This document shows, piece by piece, positions 15,429-23,961 of a stretch of 64,000 nucleotides of DNA. The stretch's first letter is position 1; every line of letters begins with the position of its first letter. The position numbers were made by a program, and so were the translations under genes. The stretch spans positions 1 through 64,000 of the forward strand of contig NZ_JBBMEY010000001.1 of the NCBI RefSeq assembly GCF_040096285.1, written 5' to 3'. A model generated the notes under the pieces. That model was not told the origin of the DNA. It saw only the letters and a program-made list of their open reading frames with translations, and searched no databases. Source of the DNA: Ruminococcoides intestinihominis. Lineage in GTDB: Bacteria; Bacillota; Clostridia; Oscillospirales; Acutalibacteraceae.

Positions 15429-16925
15429 TTACTTTAATTTCAATGAAATATTTTCTTTAGGAATAATCAGACTGACAAAGTCATTTTCATTCCATAAGTC
15501 TTCATCATCAAATATGAAGTCATATTCGTTTTCTGTTCTAACAATATACTGATAGTGGTCACCTTTATAAATAAGTGAAATAATATTGCCGGTAGTTCCA
15601 CCCTTATCAGCATCATCACTCATTTCAATTGAACCAAATACAGGGATAGAAACTGAAACTTCTTTGCCTACTACATCAATTTCATTACCCTTTTCGTCAA
15701 CAAGTACATCATCAACATACTTTGAATTAGGATAAAGCTGAGTAAGGTCACATTCAAATTCACCATCAGCAAATTCAACTGTATTGTGCTTTGTAATAAT
15801 ACCCTTAAAGTCGTTTGTAGTAAGGTTATTTTCAATCAAATGAATACTATCAGGATCAATATCAATAGAAATTGTGTCACCTACAACTGCATTGTAAATT
15901 GAGTTAATAACAATTTCATTATCACCTGAAAGAACTGTAATTTCATAATGGACACCCTTAAATACAACAGAGTCAACTACAACATCCATCATACCCTCAC
16001 CCTTAGGTTTCATTACAATATCTTCAGGTCTAACAACTACATCAACCTTAGTTCCAATATGGAAGTCATCAACACAAGTAAATGTATGGTCACAAAACTG
16101 TACTTGTAGCTTATCAGTAACTTTACCGTTAAAAATATTACTTTCACCGATAAAGTCAGCTACAAAAGCATTCTTTGGTTCATTATAAATTTCTTCCGGT
16201 GTACCAATCTGCTGAATTACACCATCAGACATAACAACAATTTTATCGGACATTGTAAGGGCTTCTTCTTGGTCATGGGTTACATATATGAAAGTGATAC
16301 CAAGTCTTTCATGCATTGCTTTAAGTTCAATCTGCATTTCTTTACGCATCTTAAGGTCTAATGCACCTAAAGGTTCATCAAGTAAAAGAATCTGTGGTTC
16401 ATTTACAATAGCTCTTGCAATAGCAATTCTCTGTTGTTGACCACCTGACAAAGTATCTACAGAACGCTTTTCAAAGCCCTCAAGGTCAACTATCTCTAAG
16501 GCTCTCTTAACCTTTTTGTCAATTTCTTTTTTAGAAAGTTTTTCCTTACGAGTGATAATCTTGCCATTATCTTTCTTGTAAGTAACTTCATTAGTTTTTA
16601 GCTTTAAGCCAAAAGCAATGTTATCATATATATTAAGATGTGGAAAAAGTGCATATCTCTGAAATACTGTATTAATAGGTCTTTCATATGGAGGAAGTTT
16701 ACTTATGTCCTCACCTTTTAAAGTGATCTGACCCTCCGTAGGAATTTCAAAACCTGCAATCATTCTTAGTGTAGTTGTTTTACCACAACCTGATGGTCCA
16801 AGAAAAGTAACAAACTCACCTTTCTTTACTTCCAAATTAAAATCTTCAACAACCACAACATCATCAAAAGATTTTCCAACATTTTTAAGTTCAATAATAT
16901 TCATTGAATTAGATACCTTAGACAT
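15429..16925 (-). CDS. potA: PotA-like polyamine ABC transporter ATPase with extended C terminus
   Basis: A 498-residue ATPase. The N-terminal ABC domain shows Walker A GPSGCGKTT, the signature LSGGQQQR, Walker B LLLDEPLGALD and the H-loop YVTHDQEEAL. PotA usually has about 350-380 residues with one TOBE region. Here about 130 extra residues follow the TOBE region and seem to form a second, similar beta domain, possibly for regulation. I chose ATG at 16925 with AAGGAGG upstream; the reading frame is open further up but lies in the leader hairpin. Confidence 0.9.
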   Translation of the reverse strand: MSKVSNSMNIIELKNVGKSFDDVVVVEDFNLEVKKGEFVTFLGPSGCGKTTTLRMIAGFEIPTEGQITLKGEDISKLPPYERPINTVFQRYALFPHLNIYDNIAFGLKLKTNEVTYKKDNGKIITRKEKLSKKEIDKKVKRALEIVDLEGFEKRSVDTLSGGQQQRIAIARAIVNEPQILLLDEPLGALDLKMRKEMQIELKAMHERLGITFIYVTHDQEEALTMSDKIVVMSDGVIQQIGTPEEIYNEPKNAFVADFIGESNIFNGKVTDKLQVQFCDHTFTCVDDFHIGTKVDVVVRPEDIVMKPKGEGMMDVVVDSVVFKGVHYEITVLSGDNEIVINSIYNAVVGDTISIDIDPDSIHLIENNLTTNDFKGIITKHNTVEFADGEFECDLTQLYPNSKYVDDVLVDEKGNEIDVVGKEVSVSIPVFGSIEMSDDADKGGTTGNIISLIYKGDHYQYIVRTENEYDFIFDDEDLWNENDFVSLIIPKENISLKLK

Positions 16926-16956
16926 AACGACCTCCTTATTTATTACCCGCCTAAAA

Positions 16957-16980
16957 AAACAGAGGAAAACTCCTCTGTTT
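16957..16980 (-). terminator. Terminator-like hairpin in the potA leader
   Basis: The stem AAACAGAGG pairs with CCTCTGTTT and is followed by a 7-T run on the minus strand. It lies between the potA promoter and start codon, within the first few transcribed bases. It can act as an attenuator or as a 5'-end stabilising hairpin. Confidence 0.6.
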
Positions 16981-16989
16981 ACGTTTAAA

Positions 16990-17018
16990 ATTATACACAA
17001 ATTTCTACTTATAGTCAA
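16990..17018 (-). promoter_or_regulatory. Sigma-A promoter of potABCD
   Basis: TTGACT (17013-17018), 17-bp spacer and TATAAT (16990-16995). Transcription would start about ten bases before the leader hairpin. Confidence 0.85.
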
Positions 17019-17061
17019 TGAATATAAAAGATAATTAATGTAAATTTAATATAAAAATAAA

Positions 17062-17083
17062 AGCACAGAGAATTCTCTGTGCT
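17062..17083 (-). terminator. Terminator of the formate/nitrite channel gene
   Basis: The perfect palindrome AGCACAGAGAATTCTCTGTGCT (an 11-bp stem that must open a few central pairs for a loop) is followed by TTTTATTTTTA on the minus strand. Confidence 0.85.
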
Positions 17084-17107
17084 AATAGGACAATATGTGA
17101 CAAGAAA

Positions 17108-17956
17108 TCAGGAATTTTTCTTATCCCAATTTCTAATATGTACGAAGTAGAATACTGCACCAACAAGTAACATACCACCAACAATATTACCTAAAGTAAC
17201 ATAGATTAATTGGTCTGTACCTGCAAAGTGCTTTAAATTTTCACACTGCTGAGCAGTAATACCAAATAGCTCTTTAGCCTTTGCAACATACTGTGGGTTA
17301 GTTGTTGCTAAAATACCTGAAGGTAAATAGAACATATTAGCAACACAATGTTCGAAGCCACAAACTACAAACAAACAAATTGGGAAAAATACAGCAAAGA
17401 TTTTGCTAATTACTTCCTTAGCAACACTAGACATTAGGATTGCTAAACAAACAAGAATGTTACACAAAATACCACTGACAAAAGCAGTAGATGGAGCAAG
17501 TGAAGTTTTTCCAATTGCAACCTTAATTGTATAAGCACCTAGGCCACCACTTGATAGGTCAAACTGACCTGAATAGAAAATCAAGAAATCCATTATTAGT
17601 GCACCAACAAGGTTTGAGAAATACACAATAACAAGATTACGAATCATCTTAGACACTTTAATTTTCTTATCAAGTGCACCCATTATCATTAAACAGTTAC
17701 CGGTAAAAAGCTCACTACCGGTAAACACAACAAGCATAAGACCTACAGGGAAAATCACACCGGCTAACATCTTTGCAACACCGGCATTATCAATACCATG
17801 AACTACAACGTTACTTGCTGCACCACCAAATGCAATAAATGCACCTGCCATCATACCCAAAATAATCATTTTTAACAGTGGTAAATTTGACTTTTTAACT
17901 CCGGCATTAATATTAATATCAGCCATTTCAGCTAACATATTTGAAGTTCTTCCCAA
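17108..17956 (-). CDS. Formate/nitrite transporter family channel (FocA/NirC-like)
   Basis: A 282-residue protein with six membrane segments in the FNT fold, a pentameric channel for formate, nitrite or hydrosulfide. The first inverted repeat carries GGAASNVVVHG and FTGSELFTGN, and the second CGFEHCVANM with the central conserved His. Substrate cannot be decided; formate is the likely one in a fermenting clostridium. TTG at 17956 is chosen because GGGGGAG lies five bases upstream. It is a single-gene unit with its own promoter and terminator. Confidence 0.9.
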   Translation of the reverse strand: MGRTSNMLAEMADININAGVKKSNLPLLKMIILGMMAGAFIAFGGAASNVVVHGIDNAGVAKMLAGVIFPVGLMLVVFTGSELFTGNCLMIMGALDKKIKVSKMIRNLVIVYFSNLVGALIMDFLIFYSGQFDLSSGGLGAYTIKVAIGKTSLAPSTAFVSGILCNILVCLAILMSSVAKEVISKIFAVFFPICLFVVCGFEHCVANMFYLPSGILATTNPQYVAKAKELFGITAQQCENLKHFAGTDQLIYVTLGNIVGGMLLVGAVFYFVHIRNWDKKNS

Positions 17957-17991
17957 AGTTTCTCCCCCATTTCAAATTGACATCAAGGATT

Positions 17992-18020
17992 ATTTTATCA
18001 TAAATACACCTATTTAACAA
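17992..18020 (-). promoter_or_regulatory. Promoter of the formate/nitrite channel gene
   Basis: TTGTTA (18015-18020), 17-bp spacer and TAAAAT (17992-17997), with about 25 bases to the Shine-Dalgarno site. Confidence 0.7.
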
Positions 18021-18098
18021 GTAAAGTACATTATATAAAATAATCATAACATATAATCAATATTGATATAGAGAATTTCTATAAAAATTATGTGATAA

Positions 18099-18641
18099 TC
18101 AATCAAATTCTAAATATTTAATATTAAGTTCACTTTCACTACCAACAATTGTTTCAATTTTAGATATAATTTCTTTGTAATTATCAGAATAAATAAAAAT
18201 TTCAGTATGACAAGTTGCTTGTAAAATCATATTATACTTTGGCAAATAGAAATCTATAAACGAAAAGTATCTAAAATTATTTTCGATTATGTAGTCAATA
18301 ATTTCATCATTATGGTTAATTTCATAATTTCTTTTCTTGTTAAACTGCTCATTTAAATTATTAAATGAATCGTAGCACTTCATATCTTTCCAATGTGCAA
18401 AAAGGTCAGACTTTTCCCCTATGTCCTTTCCGATAATAGCTTTATCACCAAACTGATAAATTATATTTTTCAGAACATCACTATACTTCTTGGCATAGGA
18501 ATAGAATTGTAGTTTTTCATCAAGTGAAGCATCTATATCATAACCACCATCCCAATACTTTTCACCGGTTATTACATAAACACCCTTTTTATGATATAGC
18601 TTTTTGACTTTTTCTATATCTTTAAACTTAACTTTATTCAT
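18099..18641 (-). CDS. Hypothetical soluble protein at the end of the RHS cassette region
   Basis: A 180-residue protein without signal or membrane segments, rich in Tyr, Asp and Lys. It has GVYVITGEKYWDGGYDID near the N terminus. I do not recognise a family. The frame is open to an ATG at 18674 inside the previous gene; ATG at 18641, four bases after that gene's TGA, fits better. It is coupled to a small two-helix membrane protein. Being the last unit of a row of RHS tips and immunity-like genes, it may be an immunity protein without its toxin. Confidence 0.55.
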   Translation of the reverse strand: MNKVKFKDIEKVKKLYHKKGVYVITGEKYWDGGYDIDASLDEKLQFYSYAKKYSDVLKNIIYQFGDKAIIGKDIGEKSDLFAHWKDMKCYDSFNNLNEQFNKKRNYEINHNDEIIDYIIENNFRYFSFIDFYLPKYNMILQATCHTEIFIYSDNYKEIISKIETIVGSESELNIKYLEFD

Positions 18642-18645
18642 ATAA

Positions 18646-19086
18646 TCAATCCCATATTTTTGTAATAATGGCATTAGGAAAAAATTCTTTATTTAGTTTA
18701 TCTTTTAACTGCCCTGTATTATCATCAAAGTAATCATTTTTTGCACATCTGATTTTCTTATTATAGAAGGTAAATTTAGTTATCATTACATTTGTAAAGA
18801 TTTTCTTACAATCATTTCTATTATAAGTGTAGGTCTTATTCTTAAATTGAAACACAATATTATCATTATCAAAATAAACTTTATAAGCAAAGGTTGAAAA
18901 ATAATGGATTTGTCCTATAAACATACCTATTAAACAAATCTCTACACCTATAAATAATATAAAATTACCTACTGTAACATCACCTATACAGAAAGCAAAA
19001 ATCATAATTAAAGTTACTAGTGACAAAAAGGATATAACGAAAATTGAAAAAACTTTCAAATATTTATTAAACCAACTCATTTTCAT
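18646..19086 (-). CDS. Hypothetical two-helix membrane protein
   Basis: A 146-residue protein with two membrane segments (about 10-32 and 40-60) and a cytoplasmic, beta-rich region that looks like the PH-like domains of small membrane proteins (KVYFDNDNIVFQFKNKTY). The start has GGAGGTG five bases away. It is followed immediately by a soluble hypothetical gene. Function is unknown; its setting at the edge of an RHS toxin/immunity array suggests immunity or stray cassette cargo. Confidence 0.55.
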   Translation of the reverse strand: MKMSWFNKYLKVFSIFVISFLSLVTLIMIFAFCIGDVTVGNFILFIGVEICLIGMFIGQIHYFSTFAYKVYFDNDNIVFQFKNKTYTYNRNDCKKIFTNVMITKFTFYNKKIRCAKNDYFDDNTGQLKDKLNKEFFPNAIITKIWD

Positions 19087-19136
19087 GAGAACACCTCCAT
19101 TATTTTCAATACTACTTTCAGCACTAATACTAAATA

Positions 19137-19583
19137 TTACTTCTTTATAAAAGCTAAAGTTTTACCCATAAGATAGCTATACTCTGCATTATTCATCTTA
19201 TTGATTTTTACATTCAGTACACCATGGTAATAATCATATTGACCAGATGCATAATTATCAAAATCACTATATTTTTCACCGGTTTCTTTACCTGCAAAAA
19301 CACTTTCTTTTCCAATAGAGATACTTCCACTATTATTATCCATTTTAAAATCAACTTTGTTCCCATCAACATATGTATTAAAGCAATGTGGTTGTCCATA
19401 CGGAAATAATTTATTACTACTAGTAAAACTGATGTTATACTTCTCGTTATACCAATCAGTGTTATATTTAGAGCCAATATCATCGTATGAATAGGCTACT
19501 ATTAAAATATAAGTTAATAACAATATTACTATACTGACAAAAATACACGCAATAACTATAGTAGATTTTTTATGTTCTTTCAT
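19137..19583 (-). CDS. Membrane-anchored immunity-like protein, family A (copy 1, orphan)
   Basis: A 148-residue protein: one N-terminal membrane helix (about 10-30), then an extracytoplasmic domain. It is clearly related to the proteins at 25177-25626 and 28255-28671. Shared features are (D/N/E)W-x-C/N start of the domain, F-x-S-x6-FPY, NKVD, GEKYSDF, YAS and a final KINK-x8-YLMGKTL stretch. The other two copies directly follow Cys-His-Asn RHS tips; this one has lost any tip. Function as cognate immunity is inferred from that pairing. Confidence 0.6.
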   Translation of the reverse strand: MKEHKKSTIVIACIFVSIVILLLTYILIVAYSYDDIGSKYNTDWYNEKYNISFTSSNKLFPYGQPHCFNTYVDGNKVDFKMDNNSGSISIGKESVFAGKETGEKYSDFDNYASGQYDYYHGVLNVKINKMNNAEYSYLMGKTLAFIKK

Positions 19584-19597
19584 ATAATAACTACCTT

Positions 19598-19768
19598 TTA
19601 TATAAAGAATTCTAAATATAAATAAGAAATTAGTAAAATAATAGCTACAATTAAGCCAATGGTTGCATTTTTAATTTTAAAATTTACTTTTTTCGACATA
19701 TCCAATGAAGCTATCACATAGCAAATTCCAAATAAAATCAAGGCTATAATACCAATTCTTAATGTCAC
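19598..19768 (-). CDS. Possible 56-residue two-helix membrane peptide
   Basis: An ORF from GTG (19768) to TAA. It encodes two hydrophobic helices (about 4-20 and 38-54) joined by a short polar loop (SLDMSKKVNFKIKN). Only a weak ribosome site (CGGA) precedes it, and it ends just before the family A gene at 19583. It could be the remnant of a larger membrane protein. Confidence 0.35.
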   Translation of the reverse strand: MTLRIGIIALILFGICYVIASLDMSKKVNFKIKNATIGLIVAIILLISYLYLEFFI

Positions 19769-19907
19769 ATATCCGTTTAATATTTATAGAAGTACTTATT
19801 GGATTAAATACACCAAGCGTATAAATCGCTCCTATCCTCTAATTATAGAAACCATATGAATGAGATAAGCGAACCGATATAGAGAAATACTCTGTTTGTA
19901 TAACTCT

Positions 19908-20306
19908 TTATACGCAAGGAAATGTTCCTCCGTATTTTTTGAAAATTTTCTCTACTTTACTGCGTTCTGAATTAGAAATATTAAAATACTTATCTTTAAA
20001 TTTTACAATACCACAAGAATCACAAGCAATACAGTAATAGTCATTATCAAACTTAATAGAGATATTTTTATCAAAACCACAAGATGGTTCATCATTACAT
20101 AGTTCTTTCTTATTAAATATATCTTTGACTATATTACTCTCAGCCTCAGTTAATGTTACTGATATGTGTTTATTGTCATAATTATAATTTAATTGTCCAA
20201 TAGAACTATCAGCGATATTAGTTGTATTATTACAAGCGCATAAGAACATCATAAAAGGTATCATTAATAACAAGGTTATAGTTTTAATATAGTATTTTTT
20301 AATCAT
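19908..20306 (-). CDS. Hypothetical lipoprotein, cysteine-containing
   Basis: A 132-residue lipoprotein with lipobox LCAC and AAGGA upstream of the ATG. The mature part has a short beta-rich domain with four further cysteines (CNDEPSC and CIACDSC), which could form disulfides or bind metal outside the cell. I do not recognise a named family. It stands among RHS remnants, so it may be an immunity-type lipoprotein whose tip has been lost. Confidence 0.55.
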   Translation of the reverse strand: MIKKYYIKTITLLLMIPFMMFLCACNNTTNIADSSIGQLNYNYDNKHISVTLTEAESNIVKDIFNKKELCNDEPSCGFDKNISIKFDNDYYCIACDSCGIVKFKDKYFNISNSERSKVEKIFKKYGGTFPCV

Positions 20307-20461
20307 ATTATTATCCTTCGAGAGAAATTGTTTTTATATATAATTCTTCAAATTATTATCATTCTGTACTTAATTCTACAAGCAATAAATATACAGAATT
20401 GAACTACTATTACGGTCTTATGATAAGAGAAATCATTAAAATATATCTTTTAAACTACTGT

Positions 20462-20725
20462 TCATTTAAAAAAAATCGGTTCAAAATTCATTCTAGGATA
20501 CCTTTTAATGAGAAAATCATAAACTCTTCGACTAACAACCCAATATGGCAAATGCATTTCATATTTTTCATATGTTGCACTGTCAGTCTTTTCAGCAATT
20601 AGGTTATTATTACTATCATAATAATAGTTTGTTACCTTAGAACCTACTCTCATTCCATTTGCATTGTAACGGTATGTTATCTTTGTTCCATCACTTAAAG
20701 TAGTTGTTGACTACCATCTGCCGTT
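20462..20725 (-). pseudogene. RHS core fragment (YRYNANGM...DSNNNLIAEK region)
   Basis: The translation contains STTTLSDGTKITYRYNANGM and then VTNYYYDSNNNLIAEKTD, nearly the same as the region at about 29690-29880 of the large RHS gene. A TAG replaces the expected Leu codon before STTTL. After AEKTDSAT the reading changes to an unrelated 37-residue end (YEKYEMHLPYW...). It is a displaced piece of RHS core left by past recombination. Confidence 0.75.
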
Positions 20726-20797
20726 TTTCTATTAGACAGATATTTCACTACGAAAATTTAATCTATAGCTAAATTTTAGTAATACAATGCATTTTTA

Positions 20798-21349
20798 TCA
20801 CCCTACATAAATTCCATATTTTGGTATATCAGAACCAATATCATCATCTGAATAAATTCCTTTAATCTCACTTTCATCTAAATTGTTGTCAACTATGCAC
20901 AAATTCCACACGCCTACATTTAAATCATCATTATCATCATTCGAACATATTTCTATAGAAATATCAAAACTCTTATTCGCTTTCTTTATAGTTACATCTC
21001 CACCTGTAAATGTTATGGTCATGCCATCTTCAGTAGAATCGGAATCACCAGACCAACTATATTCAACTTTTTCCGACTTTATTGTGTAGTACTTGAAAGC
21101 CTTATCTAACTCTTTATCAAAGTTTTTATACTTTTTTAGTATATTTTTAGCAAATAGTGATTTTACCATCTCTTTATCTCTGTTATCAAAAGCTTTAACT
21201 ACCTTTTTTAATGTATCAATGGTAATTTTTTCAGTTGATGCAAAGAAAGAATAAGGTAGAGCCTTTAGGTCACCACCAAGAATATTACATCCTGTTAGTG
21301 AAAAAGTAAGAAACAATAAGGAAACAACAATACAAACTAATTTTTTCAT
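20798..21349 (-). CDS. Hypothetical lipoprotein, DUF5104-like
   Basis: A 183-residue lipoprotein (lipobox LTGC; GGAGGTGAAAT upstream). The mature part has a helical segment on FDNRDKEMVKSLFAK and a beta-rich C-terminal half, and ends near SDIPKYGIYVG. It recalls the DUF5104 lipoproteins found beside RHS-type genes, a memory-based call. Lipid anchoring outside the membrane would suit an immunity factor against a wall- or membrane-acting toxin. Confidence 0.5.
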   Translation of the reverse strand: MKKLVCIVVSLLFLTFSLTGCNILGGDLKALPYSFFASTEKITIDTLKKVVKAFDNRDKEMVKSLFAKNILKKYKNFDKELDKAFKYYTIKSEKVEYSWSGDSDSTEDGMTITFTGGDVTIKKANKSFDISIEICSNDDNDDLNVGVWNLCIVDNNLDESEIKGIYSDDDIGSDIPKYGIYVG

Positions 21350-21455
21350 ATTTCACCTCCATACTAAAAACTCAAATATCCCCTAAATTTTTTAGTGTTA
21401 AATTTCCATTTTTTTCAACCATTAGATTTCGTTTTCTTCTTGATATATGTATTAC

Positions 21456-21500
21456 TCAAATTGCAATAACTTTCCGTAAACAACTTCGCTTATTTTTCAT
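21456..21500 (-). pseudogene. Truncated duplicate of the start of a family C immunity gene
   Basis: ATG at 21500 opens a 14-codon frame, MKNKRSCLRKVIAI, then TGA. The first 12 residues and the Shine-Dalgarno region match the start of the gene at 22346-22786. It is the stub of a fourth family C copy. The rest of 21350-21629 shows no gene. Confidence 0.6.
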
Positions 21501-21629
21501 ATAATTACCTACTTTATTTTGAAAAAATACTTTCCGGTTTCAATAGGCAAATATGTTTTATTGAAGAATCCAGTAGTTCTCCTATATTTATATAAATTAC
21601 CACTAATTCAACAACAAATATATTATTTG

Positions 21630-22097
21630 TTAACTTAAAATAGAATAATAATCATATCCATCAACAATTGTATCACATACAGTTACACTATAAACAATCC
21701 ATTTACCATTATCATTATGAAGTTCAATAATATGATTTCCATTTGAATCGTTTACAACATTATTTCTGTTGTCATATGACCTATAAATATATCTGTACTC
21801 AGCAATAGCTACACCATTATGTTTAAATACTTTACTGACTTTTCCACTATTTTTCTCATTAACAATATTATTCACATTATCCCGATAATTCATTTCGCTA
21901 AAGTCTTCTCTTGAAATTATTCCATTAAATTTAGTGTCAAATCGACCATAGTTTTTATACGCACTATTTTCTATTTCATCTACTAAAGAATACACTTCAC
22001 CTTTAATATTAATAGGATTCAAGTAAAAGAACATCGTAATAAAATTTGACAATAAATAAGAAAAAACAAAAACAATTATAAAACATACCTTTTTCAT
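21630..22097 (-). CDS. Membrane-anchored immunity-like protein, family C (copy 3)
   Basis: A 155-residue protein with an N-terminal membrane helix and an extracytoplasmic domain. It aligns with the protein at 23962-24435: FNGIISREDFSEMNYRDN against YTGFISKDDFKSLDYRDD, and EYRYIYRSYD against EFRYHYTSYD. Both end in (G)KW(I/K)V-S-VT. ATG at 22097 has GAGGTG upstream, overlapping the TGA of an Amidase_6 fragment. All three family C genes follow Amidase_6 tips, so this is a candidate cognate immunity protein acting outside the membrane. Confidence 0.62.
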   Translation of the reverse strand: MKKVCFIIVFVFSYLLSNFITMFFYLNPINIKGEVYSLVDEIENSAYKNYGRFDTKFNGIISREDFSEMNYRDNVNNIVNEKNSGKVSKVFKHNGVAIAEYRYIYRSYDNRNNVVNDSNGNHIIELHNDNGKWIVYSVTVCDTIVDGYDYYSILS

Positions 22098-22102
22098 AAT
22101 AT

Positions 22103-22350
22103 TCACCTCATACTCAATATGTAAACACATCTATTTTTCATCTTTTTATTAGTAGTTCCTCTTAACATTTCATATTTGTGTGGATTAGTATGGACTGCAT
22201 AAAAGATTTTTATATTTACCTTACTAATAATAGTAGCGTGAATAATGATACCATTACCATTATCAAAATACATTAAATCTCCCATTTTTATTTTATTTTT
22301 TTAATAAATTTTAGGTGCTTATCATCTGCTATTAGATTATTATTACTATT
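22103..22350 (-). pseudogene. Amidase_6 tip fragment with an RHS sliver
   Basis: The frame from 22285 reads GDLMYFDNGNGIIIHATIIS and ends in SMR, a match to the C-terminal half of the Amidase_6 tip at 22791-23243. At 22321-22350 a short stretch reads SNNNLIA, the RHS sequence that marks other cassette joints. The catalytic Cys half and most of the RHS part are missing, so this is a remnant. Confidence 0.72.
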
Positions 22351-22786
22351 CATAAGCTATTTGTTCATATGCTTTGTCTACAACAAGGCTCATACCTTCA
22401 TATTTATATGTTATTTTAGTTCTACAAGGTTCAAATAAGCTACCTCCACCTGATACAATTTTTCCATTAGCATCTCTAACGTCATAAATGTAATAATGAT
22501 ACACAACAACCTCATTCCACACAGGTATAGCAACATATACGCCGTAATATGATGTATCGGTATCAGCTCTATCACCACTAAAATGCATTTGATTATAATA
22601 CTCTTCGTCCTTTATATATTGTGAATATTGGGACGATTTAAACTCATCATAGCTTTTAGTTGAATTTATATTTTTTACAATTTGGTATGATAACACGCAA
22701 AAGAATATTGAATAACAAATAAATGCAAATGCTATTACACATAAAACAATAATAACTTTTCGTAAACAACTTCTCTTATTTTTCAT
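22346..22786 (-). CDS. Membrane-anchored immunity-like protein, family C (copy 2, divergent)
   Basis: A 146-residue protein with a basic N terminus, a membrane helix (about 10-34) and an extracytoplasmic domain. It shares YHYYIYDVRDANGKIVS and SGGGSLFEP with the other family C proteins (YHYTSYDKNDQLVSSSGTWYEP in the copy at 23962), but the rest is divergent. It starts four bases after the TGA of the most complete Amidase_6 tip, with GAGGTGA overlapping that stop, so translation is coupled. Inferred cognate immunity. Confidence 0.6.
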   Translation of the reverse strand: MKNKRSCLRKVIIVLCVIAFAFICYSIFFCVLSYQIVKNINSTKSYDEFKSSQYSQYIKDEEYYNQMHFSGDRADTDTSYYGVYVAIPVWNEVVVYHYYIYDVRDANGKIVSGGGSLFEPCRTKITYKYEGMSLVVDKAYEQIAYE

Positions 22787-22790
22787 ATAA

Positions 22791-23700
22791 TCACCTCATC
22801 ATCAAAATCATAAAAGAAGCATTCTTGTTATCATAACTGTAAAGAGGATAATCTCTTCTGTCTTTTGTATGCGCACAATACTTTATTCCTGCATTAACAG
22901 ATGAAATTATAGCGGCATGTGTATACACTCCGTCCCTATCAAAATCAAAATATAACAAATCTCCTACTTTTATATTATATTTCTTTATAATATTAATTTG
23001 AGATGACATATTTGTTTTATGTAAATTAAAACTCTTATGTTTTCTGACGTATTTAGAACGATAAAAATATGCCATATTTTGACTTGCTACAGACCAATAG
23101 TTAGAATGCTTCCATTTTTTATTTCTAGCAGAATAAAGATAGAACCAATCATCATTCATCAATATCCCACCTGCATGTAAACATTGTGACACAAAATTAG
23201 TACAATCTCCTCTTATAAACCAAGGGTATTGATTATTACGCAAATAAACCCATTTTCTAGCTGCAAACTTTCTATTGTATTTTCTCTCTTTTTTTCTCCA
23301 ATCTTTATAAAATCCAACCTATATTCACTATTAAAATGTTTTATATTATCTTTAATATCAAAGTAACATGTTCCTTCAGCATCACTTCTATTAACTGGTT
23401 CATTTTCGCAATATGTATAAATGCTATCACCAATAGCCGTACCAGAAGAGCTAATAAAAACAGTATCATCAGCATTAATAAATCTACCAGTAGTTGGGTC
23501 ATAGTATCTGGTTTGAAGATAATAAAGAGTGGTATCTTCATCATATACATAACCACGATAACGAAGTGGATTAATTGAAGATAACTCATCTTCTGACTGC
23601 GACAGAATATTACCCCATGCGTTATATACATAACTAGCTTTTTCATTTCCATCTTCGTCAAGGATTTTTACTATATCTCCTTGCAAATTCTTTACATAGT
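22791..23700 (-). pseudogene. Displaced RHS 3' end with Amidase_6 tip, frame broken at an A7 run
   Basis: The first frame (to 23213) carries the RHS core end: YVKNLQGDIVKILDEDG, YNAWGNILSQSEDE, YDPTTGRFINADDT, then IKIGEKKREN. The second frame (22791-23243) carries a complete Amidase_6 domain: GDCTNFVSQCLHAGG with the catalytic Cys, and GDLLYFDFDRDGVYTHAAII with the His. The frames meet at GAA AAA AAG (about 23286-23297); one extra A, or a -1 slip on A_AAA_AAG, joins them as KKERKYNRKFAARKWVYL. This is either a broken gene or one expressed by slippage. Amidase_6 domains are NlpC/P60-like, so a wall-cutting toxin is inferred. Confidence 0.72.
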
Positions 23701-23711
23701 AGAAGATTTTC

Positions 23712-23806
23712 CCAAAATCTCCCCTACCCGATTTTTAAATGAGTAAGGGAGATTTAATTGATTGTAACTACTAGGCAATTAGACTATTGTTTCAACAAAT
23801 CCGTTA
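23712..23806 (-). repeat. Hairpin repeat at an RHS cassette joint (copy 1)
   Basis: About 95 bases that contain an imperfect inverted repeat (23715-23755, AATCTCCCCTAC arm). It is closely similar to 28041-28136. In both places it replaces the RHS codons just before GK(M/I)FYYVKN. Confidence 0.75.
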
Positions 23807-23945
23807 TAAGTGTCATAGTAGAAGAAAAGTGTTGCACTGTCAGTTTTTTCAGCAATTAGGTTATTATTACTATCATAATAATAGTCAGTTACCTTTGCGC
23901 CTACTTTTTTCTGACTTCTCATTCCATTGCGCAGTTGATTTAAGA
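23779..23945 (-). pseudogene. RHS core fragment upstream of the hairpin repeat
   Basis: Reads NGMRSQKKVGAKVTDYYYD, SNNNLIAEKTDSATLFFYYD and then departs into YNGFVETIV and a stop. The RHS part matches the large gene. It starts next to the stop of the family C gene at 23962, and its end runs into the hairpin repeat. Confidence 0.75.
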
Positions 23946-23961
23946 AATACACATACATCAT

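Noticed and set aside
16926..17018. Upstream extension of potA by 31 codons
   Set aside because: The extra codons run through the leader hairpin and promoter; ATG 16925 has a strong ribosome site and matches the usual PotA start.
19214..19483. 89-codon minus-strand ORF inside the family A gene
   Set aside because: It is an off-frame shadow of 19137-19583, with low-complexity Ile/Leu/Val composition and no ribosome site.
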